From: Zhongshania aliphaticivorans | GTDB lineage: Bacteria > Pseudomonadota > Gammaproteobacteria > Pseudomonadales > Spongiibacteraceae | Length of the DNA stretch: 64,000 nt | Assembly: GCF_001586255.1 (NCBI RefSeq) | Contig: NZ_CP014544.1 | Coordinates: 2,945,501-3,009,500, forward strand | Direction of reading: 5' to 3' | Shown: positions 26,422 through 35,408 of the stretch, in pieces | Numbering within the stretch: position 1 is the first letter of the stretch | How the letters are laid out: the number at the start of each line of letters is the position of its first letter | The notes under the pieces: model-generated | Told to the model about the DNA's origin: nothing | Database searches by the model: none | What the model saw: only the letters and a program-made list of their open reading frames with translations | Made by a program: the position numbers and the translations under genes

Positions 26422-28578
26422 TTAACCCCTGCGCCAACGATGAAACGCCACTAAATATTTATACGCCCATTCCGGCGCATGGGATTTCTGCCACTCCCCC
26501 GCCACATATTTATTGGCTTCAGCCATGCTGGGGTAGCTGTGAATGGTGCCCAAGATTTTTTTCAGACCTAAGCCGTGCTTCATTGCCAACACATACTCAG
26601 CAAGTAATTCACCTGCCTGGGCACCCATAATACATACACCCAAGATCGTATCTTTGCCCGGCACCGTCAGCACTTTAATGAAACCCACGGCGTGACTGTC
26701 ACAAATTGCGCGGTCCAAATCGTCTATTCCGTAACGACTCACTTCATAAGCAATACCCTGCTCGGTCGCCTCGGCCTCGCTCAAACCCACCCGCGCAACT
26801 TCGGGGTCGACATAAGTCACCCAGGGGATCACCGAGTAATCTGCCTTAAACTTTTTAAAACCGCCAAATAAGCCATTCACCGCCGCGTACCAGGCTTGAT
26901 GCGCGGCAACATGGGTAAACTGGTAGGGCCCAGCAACATCTCCTGCAGCGAGAATATTGGGGTAAATCGTTTCTAAATAGTCATTGGTTTTAACCGTGCG
27001 CGCGGTATCAATACCGAGGGTCTCGAGACCATAGCCAGTTAGTCGCGCACTGCGACCGACCGCGCATATCAAGGTATCAAAAACGATTGCCTCTTCTTCA
27101 CCGTGGGCGTTGAGAACAATCAGTTGCTTAAGCCCGCCGGATTGCTCGCAGCGCAGCGCCTTTGTATTCGTCAGCACTATAACGCCATCGGCGCTAAGTG
27201 ACTCAGTGACTGCCGATGCAACCTCTTCATCCTCGCGCATCATCACTCTAGGCAACATTTCAACCTGGGTCACCGCAGAACCCAGCCGCGCGAAGGCCTG
27301 GGCCAATTCACAGCCAATTGGCCCACCGCCCAACACCACAAGGCGTCTTGGGGCTTCTGGCTGGTCAGCCAACGCATCCCAAAGGGTATCGCTGGTTAAA
27401 TAATCAACATCGTCCAAACCCGGTAATGGCGGCACGGCAGGCTGAGCGCCAGCGGCAATAATGATTGCCCGCGCGGTAAGGCGCTGGGTGCCACCACTGT
27501 TCAAGGTGATTTCTACCGTCCACGGGTCTAGCAGTTTGGCATAGCCCTCAATAACCTCGACACCTAAATCGGTGTAGCGAGCAATACTGTCATGGGGTTC
27601 GATCTGGGCAATGACCGCTTTTATACGCGCCATGACCTTCCTAAAGTCAAAGGTCGCCGCACTGCCGTCCAGACCGTAGGCTTCGCCATGACGCTGTTGA
27701 TTAAGCACCTTGGCTGTCTTAATTAGCGCTTTGCTGGGCACGCAGCCATAATTGAGGCAATCGCCCCCCATTTTATGGGCTTCAATCAGGGTGACCTTGG
27801 CTTTCACTGCCGCGCCAATATAGGCGCTCACCAATCCCGCCGCGCCACCACCGATAACAATCAAATTACGGTCAAATTTGGCAGGTCGCTGCCAACCTGC
27901 GTAGACCCTGCGCGCCTTTATGACCGCTAATAGCCACTTGGCAATAAAGGGAAATATCCCAAGCAGTACAAAAGAGGCCAGTAGCGCGGGCGACAATATG
28001 CCCGACAAGCTATTTAACTCGCTGAGCTGACTGCCAGCGTTCACGAATATCACCGTGCCGGGCAACATGCCCAGCTGGCTTACCCAATAAAATTGACGGG
28101 TTTTTAAGGGCGTTAAGCCCATTAGCATATTAATGAGAAAGAACGGGAACACCGGCACCAAGCGTAAACTAAACAAATAGAACATACCGTCGCGCTCGAC
28201 CCCAGCGTTAATGGTCTGCAAGCGCTCGCCAAAGCGGGCCTGAACACTGTCGCGCAAAATATAGCGCGTCATTAAAAACGCCAAGGTCGCGCCGACACTG
28301 GAGGCAAACGAGACAATCAGCAGCCCCCACCCCAAGCCAAAGCTGGCCCCCACCAGCAGCGTCATCACTGCCGCGCCGGGCAGCGACAATGCGGCGATCG
28401 CGACATAGACAACGAACATGATCGCCGCCAGCAGTATTGGCTGCTCAGTGCGCCAGACCAACACCTCCCCCTGAAGTGCACGCGCGCCCGCCAAGGAAAA
28501 ATAGTGGTCGAGATCAGCGATGAAAAAGCCGGCAACGGCGATTATAAGCAAGGCGAGTAGTGCTATTCTTGTTTTCAT
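26422..28578 (-). CDS. TVP38/TMEM64 membrane domain fused to FAD disulfide reductase
   Basis: A protein of about 718 residues. The first 220 are a VTT/DedA-type membrane domain, with helices and the GASFGLGWGLLIVSFASSVGATLAFL segment. The rest is a mercuric-reductase-like flavoprotein: IGGGAAGLVSA, then the redox pair in GGDCLNYGCVPSK, VVLGGGPIGCELAQ for NAD(P)H, and a C-terminal dimer domain with HSYPSMAE. The usual reductase C-terminal His motif is replaced by this HSYP form, common in Hg-reductase-like proteins. I use the ATG 28578; the frame is open to 28617. It heads a five-gene operon. Confidence 0.9.
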   Translation of the reverse strand: MKTRIALLALLIIAVAGFFIADLDHYFSLAGARALQGEVLVWRTEQPILLAAIMFVVYVAIAALSLPGAAVMTLLVGASFGLGWGLLIVSFASSVGATLAFLMTRYILRDSVQARFGERLQTINAGVERDGMFYLFSLRLVPVFPFFLINMLMGLTPLKTRQFYWVSQLGMLPGTVIFVNAGSQLSELNSLSGILSPALLASFVLLGIFPFIAKWLLAVIKARRVYAGWQRPAKFDRNLIVIGGGAAGLVSAYIGAAVKAKVTLIEAHKMGGDCLNYGCVPSKALIKTAKVLNQQRHGEAYGLDGSAATFDFRKVMARIKAVIAQIEPHDSIARYTDLGVEVIEGYAKLLDPWTVEITLNSGGTQRLTARAIIIAAGAQPAVPPLPGLDDVDYLTSDTLWDALADQPEAPRRLVVLGGGPIGCELAQAFARLGSAVTQVEMLPRVMMREDEEVASAVTESLSADGVIVLTNTKALRCEQSGGLKQLIVLNAHGEEEAIVFDTLICAVGRSARLTGYGLETLGIDTARTVKTNDYLETIYPNILAAGDVAGPYQFTHVAAHQAWYAAVNGLFGGFKKFKADYSVIPWVTYVDPEVARVGLSEAEATEQGIAYEVSRYGIDDLDRAICDSHAVGFIKVLTVPGKDTILGVCIMGAQAGELLAEYVLAMKHGLGLKKILGTIHSYPSMAEANKYVAGEWQKSHAPEWAYKYLVAFHRWRRG

Positions 28579-28581
28579 TGT

Positions 28582-28596
28582 ATTGCTGTCCCATAA
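28582..28596 (+). repeat. Solitary copy of the IS terminal-repeat sequence
   Basis: ATTGCTGTCCCATAA matches 15 consecutive bases of the left terminal repeat of the IS at 29579, in the same orientation, three bases upstream of the fusion-gene ATG. Similarity fades after base 28596. It may be the remnant of an older insertion whose end now forms the leader of the downstream gene. Confidence 0.6.
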
Positions 28597-29014
28597 TTTT
28601 GCGTTTGGGCTCTCCACTAAGAGATGACCCAGTTCAGCTTTAATACTAGTCGGCTATTCTGATCGAGGGACTGCCAACGCCTCGCCAGTCATCTTACGCT
28701 GAAATGACTAAATCATCCGTATACGCAGTACCTAGCTGCTAGATCAGCACGGCGTACGAGTAAATAAAGCTTATTCAATTCGCAAAATGCCTTAATTGGC
28801 GGTCTAGATGGCTAAAGCGCGATTCGATATACGCCGCCAAAGGATTTAGGGTCTTTTTTCAAAAAACACCACCCCAATGACGTAGGCCCACAGACTATGA
28901 TCTGCCAACACAAAGCGATATTATTGAGTTCATTAGACCCAAATGTACGCCGCAGACACATAATAATATCAGCGCGCCGGCACAATCATCGTCGATCACA
29001 ACGGATTGTAATAC
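28597..29014. other. Intergenic region between the reductase operon and the split cyclase
   Basis: About 420 bases between divergent genes. It should hold the promoters of both. No gene, terminator or known operator was recognised, and no further similarity to the IS interior was seen. Confidence 0.5.
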
Positions 29015-29605
29015 ATGGACGTAATAGCACGGCTAACAAAACCTATTATTCAATCGTGGCTACCAAATACACCTAATCAGTCGGATTACCAGAAATCCTC
29101 GAATCGATTTGTTATTAGCGTATTATTAAGTACCTTTACATACACCTGCGTACTCATTGTCATTAGCCACTTATTCTTGCCGTTGCAGCCGCAGGGAAAA
29201 GTACTGATTATCCGCTTCTCGAGTATTCTCATTAGCGGTATATTACTCGCATTATTCACCATTCGCTTTGGCGGCCAACGAATTGCGGCGCTCAATATCT
29301 TCATTGCCACCCTCAGCGCAGGGTTAATTTTAGTTAGCTTGCAAACTGGCGGAATCCACTCGCCAGTCAACCCCTGCGTTGTTGCCATACCCGCCCTGGC
29401 AAGCCTTAGCATTGGTGCTTTAGCCGGTGCTATTTGGGGCCTTATTGTAATCATCGCAGGCACACTCCTATTCGTTACAGCAAATTACGGCTATGCTTTT
29501 ACCAATATTATTTCCCCAGAAAATATGGCAGTAGCCGAATTTTCAAGTTTATTAACCGCGGCTTCATTAACCCTATTTCATTGCTGTCCCATAAATCTGA
29601 CATAA
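29015..29605 (+). pseudogene. Diguanylate cyclase, N-terminal membrane half (split by IS)
   Basis: The frame runs 188 codons to the IS edge at 29578 and then a few codons into the IS. It encodes about six membrane helices and a SLQTGGIHSPVNPC loop also found in the intact paralogue at 31593 (VLNTGGIYSPMVPC). The N-terminus MDVIARLTKPIIQSWLPNTP aligns with the paralogue. The helix bundle is presumably a sensor domain. The last residues before the break are SLTLF; the matching continuation begins at 30861. As it stands it has no GGDEF domain. Confidence 0.9.
29570..29578 (+). repeat. Target-site duplication, left copy
   Basis: ACCCTATTT directly precedes the IS and is repeated exactly at 30852-30860. 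Confidence 0.92.
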
Positions 29606-30851
29606 AAAGGGCTTGAATCCCAACAAGTTGTTACAATGGATGTGCGACCAAACACTGTAAAAACAGGGAGATTCAAGCCTTGGCACATCATAACACGGTA
29701 TTTTCTCAATTGTTAAAACTCGTATCGAGACATGAATTTGAGAATCTCGCCAAACAGCATCACGAGGGTCAAAAACTGCGCAAAATGTCGCGCTGGTCTC
29801 AGTTCGTCGCGCTGAGTTTGGCGCAATTTTCTGGCCGATCCAGCTTACGCGATATCGTCAGCAATCTGTCTGCCCAAGCGGCCAGGCTTTACCACCTCGG
29901 TACCGGTAATGTGTCGAGAAGCACTCTTTCCCGCGTGAATGAAAGTCAGCCCTATACGCTTTACGAAGCGCTGTTTCATAAACTGCTTTCTCGCTGCCAA
30001 GGCGTCGCGCCCAAACATGGATTTCGCTTTGGGAACAAACTGTATTCTCTCGATTCCACAACTATTGACCTGTGTCTTTCCGTGTTCCCTTGGGCAAAAT
30101 TCCGTCGTGCCAAAGGAGCAGTAAAAGTGCATATTGGCCTAGATCATGACGGACTACTTCCCAGCTTTGTCAGCATTAGCGATGGCAAAAAGCACGATGT
30201 CACTGTCGGTCGCGTCCTTGAATTCCCTGCTGATAGCATTGTGGTAATGGATCGTGCCTATACCGATTACACATGGTTTAAGGCCCTGAATGACAAAGGA
30301 ATATTTTTCGTTACTCGACAAAAACGTAATGCCACGTACCGTATTATCGAACGCCGCGAGGTCATTAAATCCAAAGGCCTGACATGTGATCAGACCATAC
30401 TGATCACCGGGGCAAAGGCAAAGACTTGCCCAATTCCTTTGCGCCGGATCGGCTTCCGTGATGCTGAAACCGGCAAGCACTATGTGTTTCTGACCAACAA
30501 CTTCCATCTTGCCGCCAAGACCATTGCTGATATCTACAAATCCCGCTGGAAAATTGAATTGTTCTTCAAATGCATCAAGCAAAACCTGAAAATCAAATCC
30601 TTTGTCGGCACGTCCAAGAACGCGGTCATGACCCAGATTTGGATTGCTATGTGCGCCTATCTACTGCTGGCTTGGATTAAGTTCAGTAGCCAAATTGATC
30701 GCAGCCTGCAGCAAATGATTCGCCTTTTGCAGCTCAATTTATTTGAGCGCAGAGAGTTGCTGCCTTTGCTAAGAGGTGATCCACCGGAGCCAATCGACAA
30801 CAACATTCATCCGCAACTATGCTTGATGTGAATATTTATGGGACAGCAATG
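29579..30851 (+). mobile_element. Complete IS4-family insertion sequence, 1273 bp
   Basis: The element has perfect 18-base terminal inverted repeats, CATTGCTGTCCCATAAAT at 29579-29596 and its complement at 30834-30851, flanked by a 9-base direct duplication. It carries one transposase gene in the middle. It splits a diguanylate cyclase gene in frame. Perfect ends and an exact duplication point to a recent, probably still active insertion. The IS4 subgroup was not assigned. Confidence 0.95.
29680..30831 (+). CDS. IS4-family transposase with DUF4372 N-terminus
   Basis: This 383-residue DDE transposase begins MAHHNTVFSQLLKLV (DUF4372). The catalytic Asp residues are in LDSTTIDLCLS and VVMDRAYTDY. 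The IS4 signature Y(2)R(3)E(6)K is exact in YKSRWKIELFFKCIK. It starts at a TTG 9 bases after GGGAG. Full length with all catalytic residues, so likely functional. Confidence 0.95.
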   Translation: MAHHNTVFSQLLKLVSRHEFENLAKQHHEGQKLRKMSRWSQFVALSLAQFSGRSSLRDIVSNLSAQAARLYHLGTGNVSRSTLSRVNESQPYTLYEALFHKLLSRCQGVAPKHGFRFGNKLYSLDSTTIDLCLSVFPWAKFRRAKGAVKVHIGLDHDGLLPSFVSISDGKKHDVTVGRVLEFPADSIVVMDRAYTDYTWFKALNDKGIFFVTRQKRNATYRIIERREVIKSKGLTCDQTILITGAKAKTCPIPLRRIGFRDAETGKHYVFLTNNFHLAAKTIADIYKSRWKIELFFKCIKQNLKIKSFVGTSKNAVMTQIWIAMCAYLLLAWIKFSSQIDRSLQQMIRLLQLNLFERRELLPLLRGDPPEPIDNNIHPQLCLM

Positions 30852-31442
30852 ACCCTATTTATTATCATTTATTTTGAAGTTTCATCTAGAAAACTTAACG
30901 AACTATTTAACGCCGAACACCATAAATTTATTAAACTAGCTCACCGAGACAGCCTTACTGGCCTGGCTAATCGCCGTTATTTCATAAATGAAATCGAGAC
31001 CGCAATCGCCAACGCTAGAATCAATAAAGGCACATTCTGTGTCTTGTATTTTGATTTGAACAACTTCAAAAAAATTAACGACAATCTCGGCCATCACAGC
31101 GGCGATCAAGTGTTGTTGGAATTCGCTTTGCGACTGCGCAAACTCAATCGCAGCAGCGATCTTATTGCCCGTCTCGGCGGCGATGAATTCTGCATTATTC
31201 TACCCGGCCTCAATGACGCGGAAGCAATTAAGCAAAAAATACATCACTACTCGCAAATGCTCGACACTCCGCTGCTCATAGACAACACCCCATACAAGAT
31301 ATCCGCGAGTATTGGCTATGCATGCTATCCTGAGCATGGCACTGACTATGAAACGTTGCTTCAGGTCGCGGACCAAAAAATGTATCAGGTCAAGCGCGGT
31401 CAAAATACCGACATTAGGGATACATTGCGCTCTAAAGCCTAA
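30819..31442 (+). pseudogene. Diguanylate cyclase, C-terminal GGDEF half (split by IS)
   Basis: This is the missing half of the 29015 gene. After the duplicated ACCCTATTT (TLF) it continues IIIYFEVSSRKL, then a full GGDEF domain: DSLTGLANRR, FDLNNFKKINDNLGHHSGD, the RSSD I-site and LGGDEF. The IS right end supplies two in-frame ATGs (30819 and 30849), so a GGDEF protein lacking most membrane helices could still be made. Removing the IS and one duplicate joins 188 and 193 codons into a 381-residue cyclase. Confidence 0.92.
30852..30860 (+). repeat. Target-site duplication, right copy
   Basis: ACCCTATTT directly follows the IS and matches 29570-29578. Confidence 0.92.
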
Positions 31443-31592
31443 TAGTCGCGTAGCAAACCCGGCTACAGGCCCAAGGTAGCGACAACCCTCATTTTTGATT
31501 ATGATGGCCGCTCGCTACGTAACACCTAAGATTTTTTGGTGTAGTGATCAATGGAATGTCCACTATGCGTATCTACCTTGAGAAAACTCGAG

Positions 31593-32738
31593 ATGCAAAA
31601 AATCCCTAACCTTTTCCGTAGCTACCTTATTGAACCCTGGCTGCCGCAGACGCCTGACACAAGCAATTACCAACGGCACCGCAACCGCTTTGTCGTTAGT
31701 GTGCTGTGGGGAACGCTTCTATATATTACTGCCGTCGTTCTAATAAGCCAGTTAGGCTTTGACATAGAAATTGAAAGCCGGCAGCTACTCACCGTGTTTT
31801 CACTAACAGCCATATTAGGTATCGTGAGCGCGCTATTCACGCTTCGCTTTACTGGCCGCCAAATTTTGGCCCTAAACCTTTTTATTACCACCCTAAGCTT
31901 TGGCTTATTGTATATAGTGCTAAATACCGGCGGCATCTATTCACCAATGGTTCCCTGCGCCATCATTATGCCCGCACTCGCCACTCTCAGTATTGGCGCA
32001 CGTGCAGGTATAATCTGGAGCTTTATCATCTTTGTATTTAGCACTGCTTTTTATATTGCAGCTAAGGCTGGGATAGTTTTTGCAAATGCAATTGCCCCGG
32101 AAACTGAAGTTTTAGCGGAATTTGTCGGCATTTTTACCGCTAGCACGTTTATCATTTTCATTACCGTATACTACGATATATCAACTCGTCGCTTGCGCGC
32201 GCTCTTTGAGAGTGAACACAGTAAATTCATACACTTAGCGCACCATGACAGTCTTACAGGGCTCGCTAATCGGCGTCATTTCATCAATGAAATAGAACGA
32301 GCTATTTTCGACGCAAGCATAAATAACACATCGTTCTGCGTGCTGTATTTTGACTTAAACGAATTTAAAAATATTAATGACACCCTGGGCCATCACTACG
32401 GCGACATGATCTTAATGGAGTTTGCCAAACGTTTGCGTGCACAGAGCAGAGCTAGCGATATTATTGCCCGCCTCGGTGGTGACGAATTCAGCATGTTATT
32501 GCCAGGACTCGGCGATAGCGAGGTGATTAAAACAAAGATTTTATCTTACTCAGAAGCCTTAGCTAAACCACTCACACTGGAAGACATCACCTACCAAATA
32601 TCGGCCAGTATCGGTTACGCAATCTACCCAAAGCATGGCAAAGATTGCGAGAGTTTACTTAAGGTTGCCGATCACAAAATGTACAGCGTAAAGCGCAGCA
32701 ATAACAGTAGCGCTGCCTACTCAAAACAGCCATCCTAG
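31593..32738 (+). CDS. Membrane-bound diguanylate cyclase (intact paralogue)
   Basis: About 381 residues. The N-terminal part has about six helices, followed by a GGDEF domain that makes cyclic di-GMP from two GTP: DSLTGLANRRHF, FDLNEFKNINDTLGHH, an RASD product-inhibition site five residues before LGGDEF, and ISASIGYAIYP. It is the close tandem duplicate of the IS-split gene. I place the start at ATG 31593 (MQKIPNLF) because it aligns with the paralogue; the frame opens at 31551 and neither start has a clear ribosome site. The sensed signal is unknown. Confidence 0.92.
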   Translation: MQKIPNLFRSYLIEPWLPQTPDTSNYQRHRNRFVVSVLWGTLLYITAVVLISQLGFDIEIESRQLLTVFSLTAILGIVSALFTLRFTGRQILALNLFITTLSFGLLYIVLNTGGIYSPMVPCAIIMPALATLSIGARAGIIWSFIIFVFSTAFYIAAKAGIVFANAIAPETEVLAEFVGIFTASTFIIFITVYYDISTRRLRALFESEHSKFIHLAHHDSLTGLANRRHFINEIERAIFDASINNTSFCVLYFDLNEFKNINDTLGHHYGDMILMEFAKRLRAQSRASDIIARLGGDEFSMLLPGLGDSEVIKTKILSYSEALAKPLTLEDITYQISASIGYAIYPKHGKDCESLLKVADHKMYSVKRSNNSSAAYSKQPS

Positions 32739-32808
32739 CAGCGCAGCGCTCTAGACCAATCGAATCCGACCGCGCACGCCAAACGATGTGGCGCGCGCAA
32801 TATTGACA

Positions 32809-33279
32809 TCACTTATTGATGGCGCGCAGCATCCACGCTGTTTTCTCGTGTATGCGCATACGATCAGAAACCAATGCGGCCGTCGACTCGTCATCGCCCT
32901 GCTGAGCCACTTTTAGCGCTGCTCTACAGGTTTTTACCACCTGTTCATGGCCACGGGTAAGCGTATCTACCATATCCTCTGCAGACGGTACGCCATCAAC
33001 CTCTTCTATTGAACTTAAACGCGCAAACTCCTTATAAGTGCCCGGCGCCGCCACATCTAAGGTGCGAATACGTTCAGCAATATCATCCACTGCCACGGCC
33101 AATTCGGTGTAATGTTCTTCAAACATGAGGTGGAGATCACGGAAGCGCGGCCCCGTCACATTCCAATGAAAATTGTGGGTTTGCAGGTATAAGGTGTAGG
33201 AATCAGCCAATAGCGCTTTAAGGCTCCCGGCAATTTCTTCACGATTCGCTTCGCTAATTCCAATATCAATATTTTTCAT
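32809..33279 (-). CDS. dps: Dps-family ferritin-like DNA/iron protection protein
   Basis: This 156-residue protein stores iron and shields DNA from peroxide. The inter-subunit ferroxidase pattern is present: HNFHWNV at 35-41, [10 protein letters not shown] with His50 and acidic residues, and VDDIAERI at 65-71. Length is typical for Dps. An AGGAG site precedes the ATG. It stands alone. The N-terminus is short and not Lys-rich, so strong DNA binding is uncertain. Confidence 0.93.
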   Translation of the reverse strand: MKNIDIGISEANREEIAGSLKALLADSYTLYLQTHNFHWNVTGPRFRDLHLMFEEHYTELAVAVDDIAERIRTLDVAAPGTYKEFARLSSIEEVDGVPSAEDMVDTLTRGHEQVVKTCRAALKVAQQGDDESTAALVSDRMRIHEKTAWMLRAINK

Positions 33280-33454
33280 GATATGTGCTCCTGTTAATTT
33301 GTGAGTCTTGGTGTCAGACTAGCAAATGCGTATGCATATCTAAAATTTTAAATTACCATAGATACGATAGCTGCTTACTATGATAGCTTTTGATGGGCAA
33401 GGTTCCCTTGATGCAGCTAATACTTTTTAACCATGCAAACCAACAGGTCAAGCA

Positions 33455-33778
33455 ATGCCGTCACAGCCATTTTTACGCGCCGCCAAACTGAACCTTTTAT
33501 TCATATTAGCAATGGGTGTCCTCAGCGCTTGCACTAGCTCCCAAGCCAAACCTGAAGCGCCTGTGGTTGAGGGTTTTAAGAGTTGCGAAACGCCTCGTCC
33601 GCAAATGTGCACCCGCGAATACAGACCTGTGTGCGGCCACGTCGACACGGGCATTCGCTGTATTACCACGCCCTGCCCATCGCAGCGCCACCAAACTTAT
33701 GGCAATGCCTGTAGTGCCTGCGCAGATGACAAGGTCATGGGCTACGAGCAAGGTGATTGTGCGAGTTACGGAAAATAA
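33455..33778 (+). CDS. Small Kazal-like Cys-rich lipoprotein
   Basis: This 107-residue protein has an N-terminal hydrophobic segment and a lipobox LSAC at 23-26. The mature part has eight further Cys and a Kazal-like pattern: CTREYRPVCG at 52-61, then TYGNACSAC at 81-89 and a final G-D-C at 100-102. Kazal domains block serine proteases. The lipid anchor would place it on a membrane facing the periplasm or outside. The target protease is unknown. Confidence 0.75.
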   Translation: MPSQPFLRAAKLNLLFILAMGVLSACTSSQAKPEAPVVEGFKSCETPRPQMCTREYRPVCGHVDTGIRCITTPCPSQRHQTYGNACSACADDKVMGYEQGDCASYGK

Positions 33779-33807
33779 AAAAAGGCCCGCTAATGCATTA
33801 GCGGGCC
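33776..33807 (-). terminator. Terminator of the thiolase gene (24-base perfect palindrome)
   Basis: 33784-33807 is a perfect 24-base palindrome beginning GGCCCGCTAATG. On the minus strand it is followed by seven T, so it ends transcription of the thiolase gene. A run of T on the plus side is absent. Confidence 0.88.
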
Positions 33808-33840
33808 GTCTCGTAACAGCAGTTCGATTTAGCCGAAAAA

Positions 33841-35139
33841 TTAACGCTCTATGATCGCCGTCACGCCCTGACCGCCAGCCGCACAGATCGAAATCAAGCC
33901 ACGACCACTGCCCTTTTCTTCAAGCATTTTTGCTAAGGTAGCAACAATACGACCACCGGTTGCCGCAAAGGGGTGTCCCGCCGCCAGTGAGCTACCGTTC
34001 ACATTCAGTTTACTGCGGTCAATACTGCCAAGCGCGCGATCCAGCCCAAGCTTGTCTTTACAGAAAGACTCGTCTTCCCAAGCCTTCATGGTGGCCAGTA
34101 CCTGTGCGGCAAAGGCTTCATGAATTTCGTAGTAATCAAAATCCTGCAAGCTCAATCCCGCTTTGGCCAACATCCGCGGCACTGCGTAAGCGGGCGCTAA
34201 CAACAAACCTTCTTTCTCACTGGCGCCGTCTTTGCCAAAGAAATCCACCGCAGCGGTCTCGACAAAGCTCAAGTAAGCACGCACAGGTAAATTATGTGCT
34301 TTGGCCCATTCTTCACTAGCCAATAACACCACTGAAGCGCCATCGGTTAAGGTAGACGAATTACCTGCCGTTAACGTGCCCTGACCACTTTCTTTATCAA
34401 AGGCCGGTTTTAAGCCCGCAAGTTTTTCTGCGGTGGTGTCTGGGCGCAGAATATTGTCCTTGTTCACGCCATTGAAGGGCGTAATAAGGTCATTAAAGAA
34501 ACCACGATCATAGGCAGCCGCTAAATTCTGGTGACTCAATGCCGCCAATTCATCTTGTTGATCGCGGGGAATCTGCCAAGCTTTGGCGGTAATTTCAGTG
34601 TGACCACCCATCGATAAGCGCGTGCGCGGCTCCGCATTAGCAGGAATCAATACACCCACGTCTTTAGGGCGCAACTGCAAAAAGGGCTTAACACGATCGC
34701 CAAAGGAGCGGGCTTTATTTACTTGTAGCAAAATTTTGCGCAGCCCCTCGCTAACGCCAATGGGCGCGTCAGAAGTAGTATCAACACCACCGGCAATGCC
34801 TGCGTCAATCTGTCCAAGGGCGATTTTATTAGCGACCAAATTAATAGCCTGCAAGCCAGTACCACAGGCCTGCTGAATATCAAAACACGGTGTATTGGCG
34901 TGCAGCGACGTGCCCAACACCGATTCCCGAGTTAAGTTGAAGTCTCTGCTGTGTTTCATTACTGCGCCGGCGGCCACTTCGCCCAAGCATTCGCCCTGCA
35001 AATTATAGCGCTGCACCAAACCTTCAATCGCCGCAGTGAGCATTGCCTGATTGCTGACGCCAAAATAAGCGGTATTGGAGCGGGTAAAAGGAATTCGGTT
35101 ACCACCGATAATAGCAACGCGCTTAATAGCCTGTGTCAT
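33841..35139 (-). CDS. Acetyl-CoA C-acyltransferase (thiolase, FadI/FadA2-like)
   Basis: This 432-residue thiolase has the acylated Cys in QQACGTGLQ (Cys92), the catalytic His in AAGHPFAATGGR (about 389) and the second Cys in CAAGGQG (about 419). It condenses or cleaves 3-oxoacyl-CoA. Length and the divergent HMw FabG partner resemble the actinobacterial FadA2 type. A strong terminator follows it. Confidence 0.93.
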   Translation of the reverse strand: MTQAIKRVAIIGGNRIPFTRSNTAYFGVSNQAMLTAAIEGLVQRYNLQGECLGEVAAGAVMKHSRDFNLTRESVLGTSLHANTPCFDIQQACGTGLQAINLVANKIALGQIDAGIAGGVDTTSDAPIGVSEGLRKILLQVNKARSFGDRVKPFLQLRPKDVGVLIPANAEPRTRLSMGGHTEITAKAWQIPRDQQDELAALSHQNLAAAYDRGFFNDLITPFNGVNKDNILRPDTTAEKLAGLKPAFDKESGQGTLTAGNSSTLTDGASVVLLASEEWAKAHNLPVRAYLSFVETAAVDFFGKDGASEKEGLLLAPAYAVPRMLAKAGLSLQDFDYYEIHEAFAAQVLATMKAWEDESFCKDKLGLDRALGSIDRSKLNVNGSSLAAGHPFAATGGRIVATLAKMLEEKGSGRGLISICAAGGQGVTAIIER

Positions 35140-35408
35140 ATCTGGACCTCAGTGTTTTATGTAGCAATATTGGATATACCCTAAACTGCGCGCAGTGTAA
35201 CAAGCTTGATTCCCGCGGCATTGGCTGAAGCGACGGCTCCCGAGCGCGCCGCTGTCAATCCTGTTGCCTTGATGAGCCGTTACAATGCCCCCCAACAGCA
35301 TTAATCTGCTTGCGATCGCCGAGCCTGCATCACTAAAAAATAGCCCTCAGCCTCGGCAAAGTAAACCGAATTTAGACTATCGCCCTCCGGGGCAGCGGAG
35401 CACACGGT

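Noticed and set aside
30154-30582. 142-residue antisense frame inside the IS
   Set aside because: It lies opposite the transposase catalytic region; the composition is a mirror of that gene.
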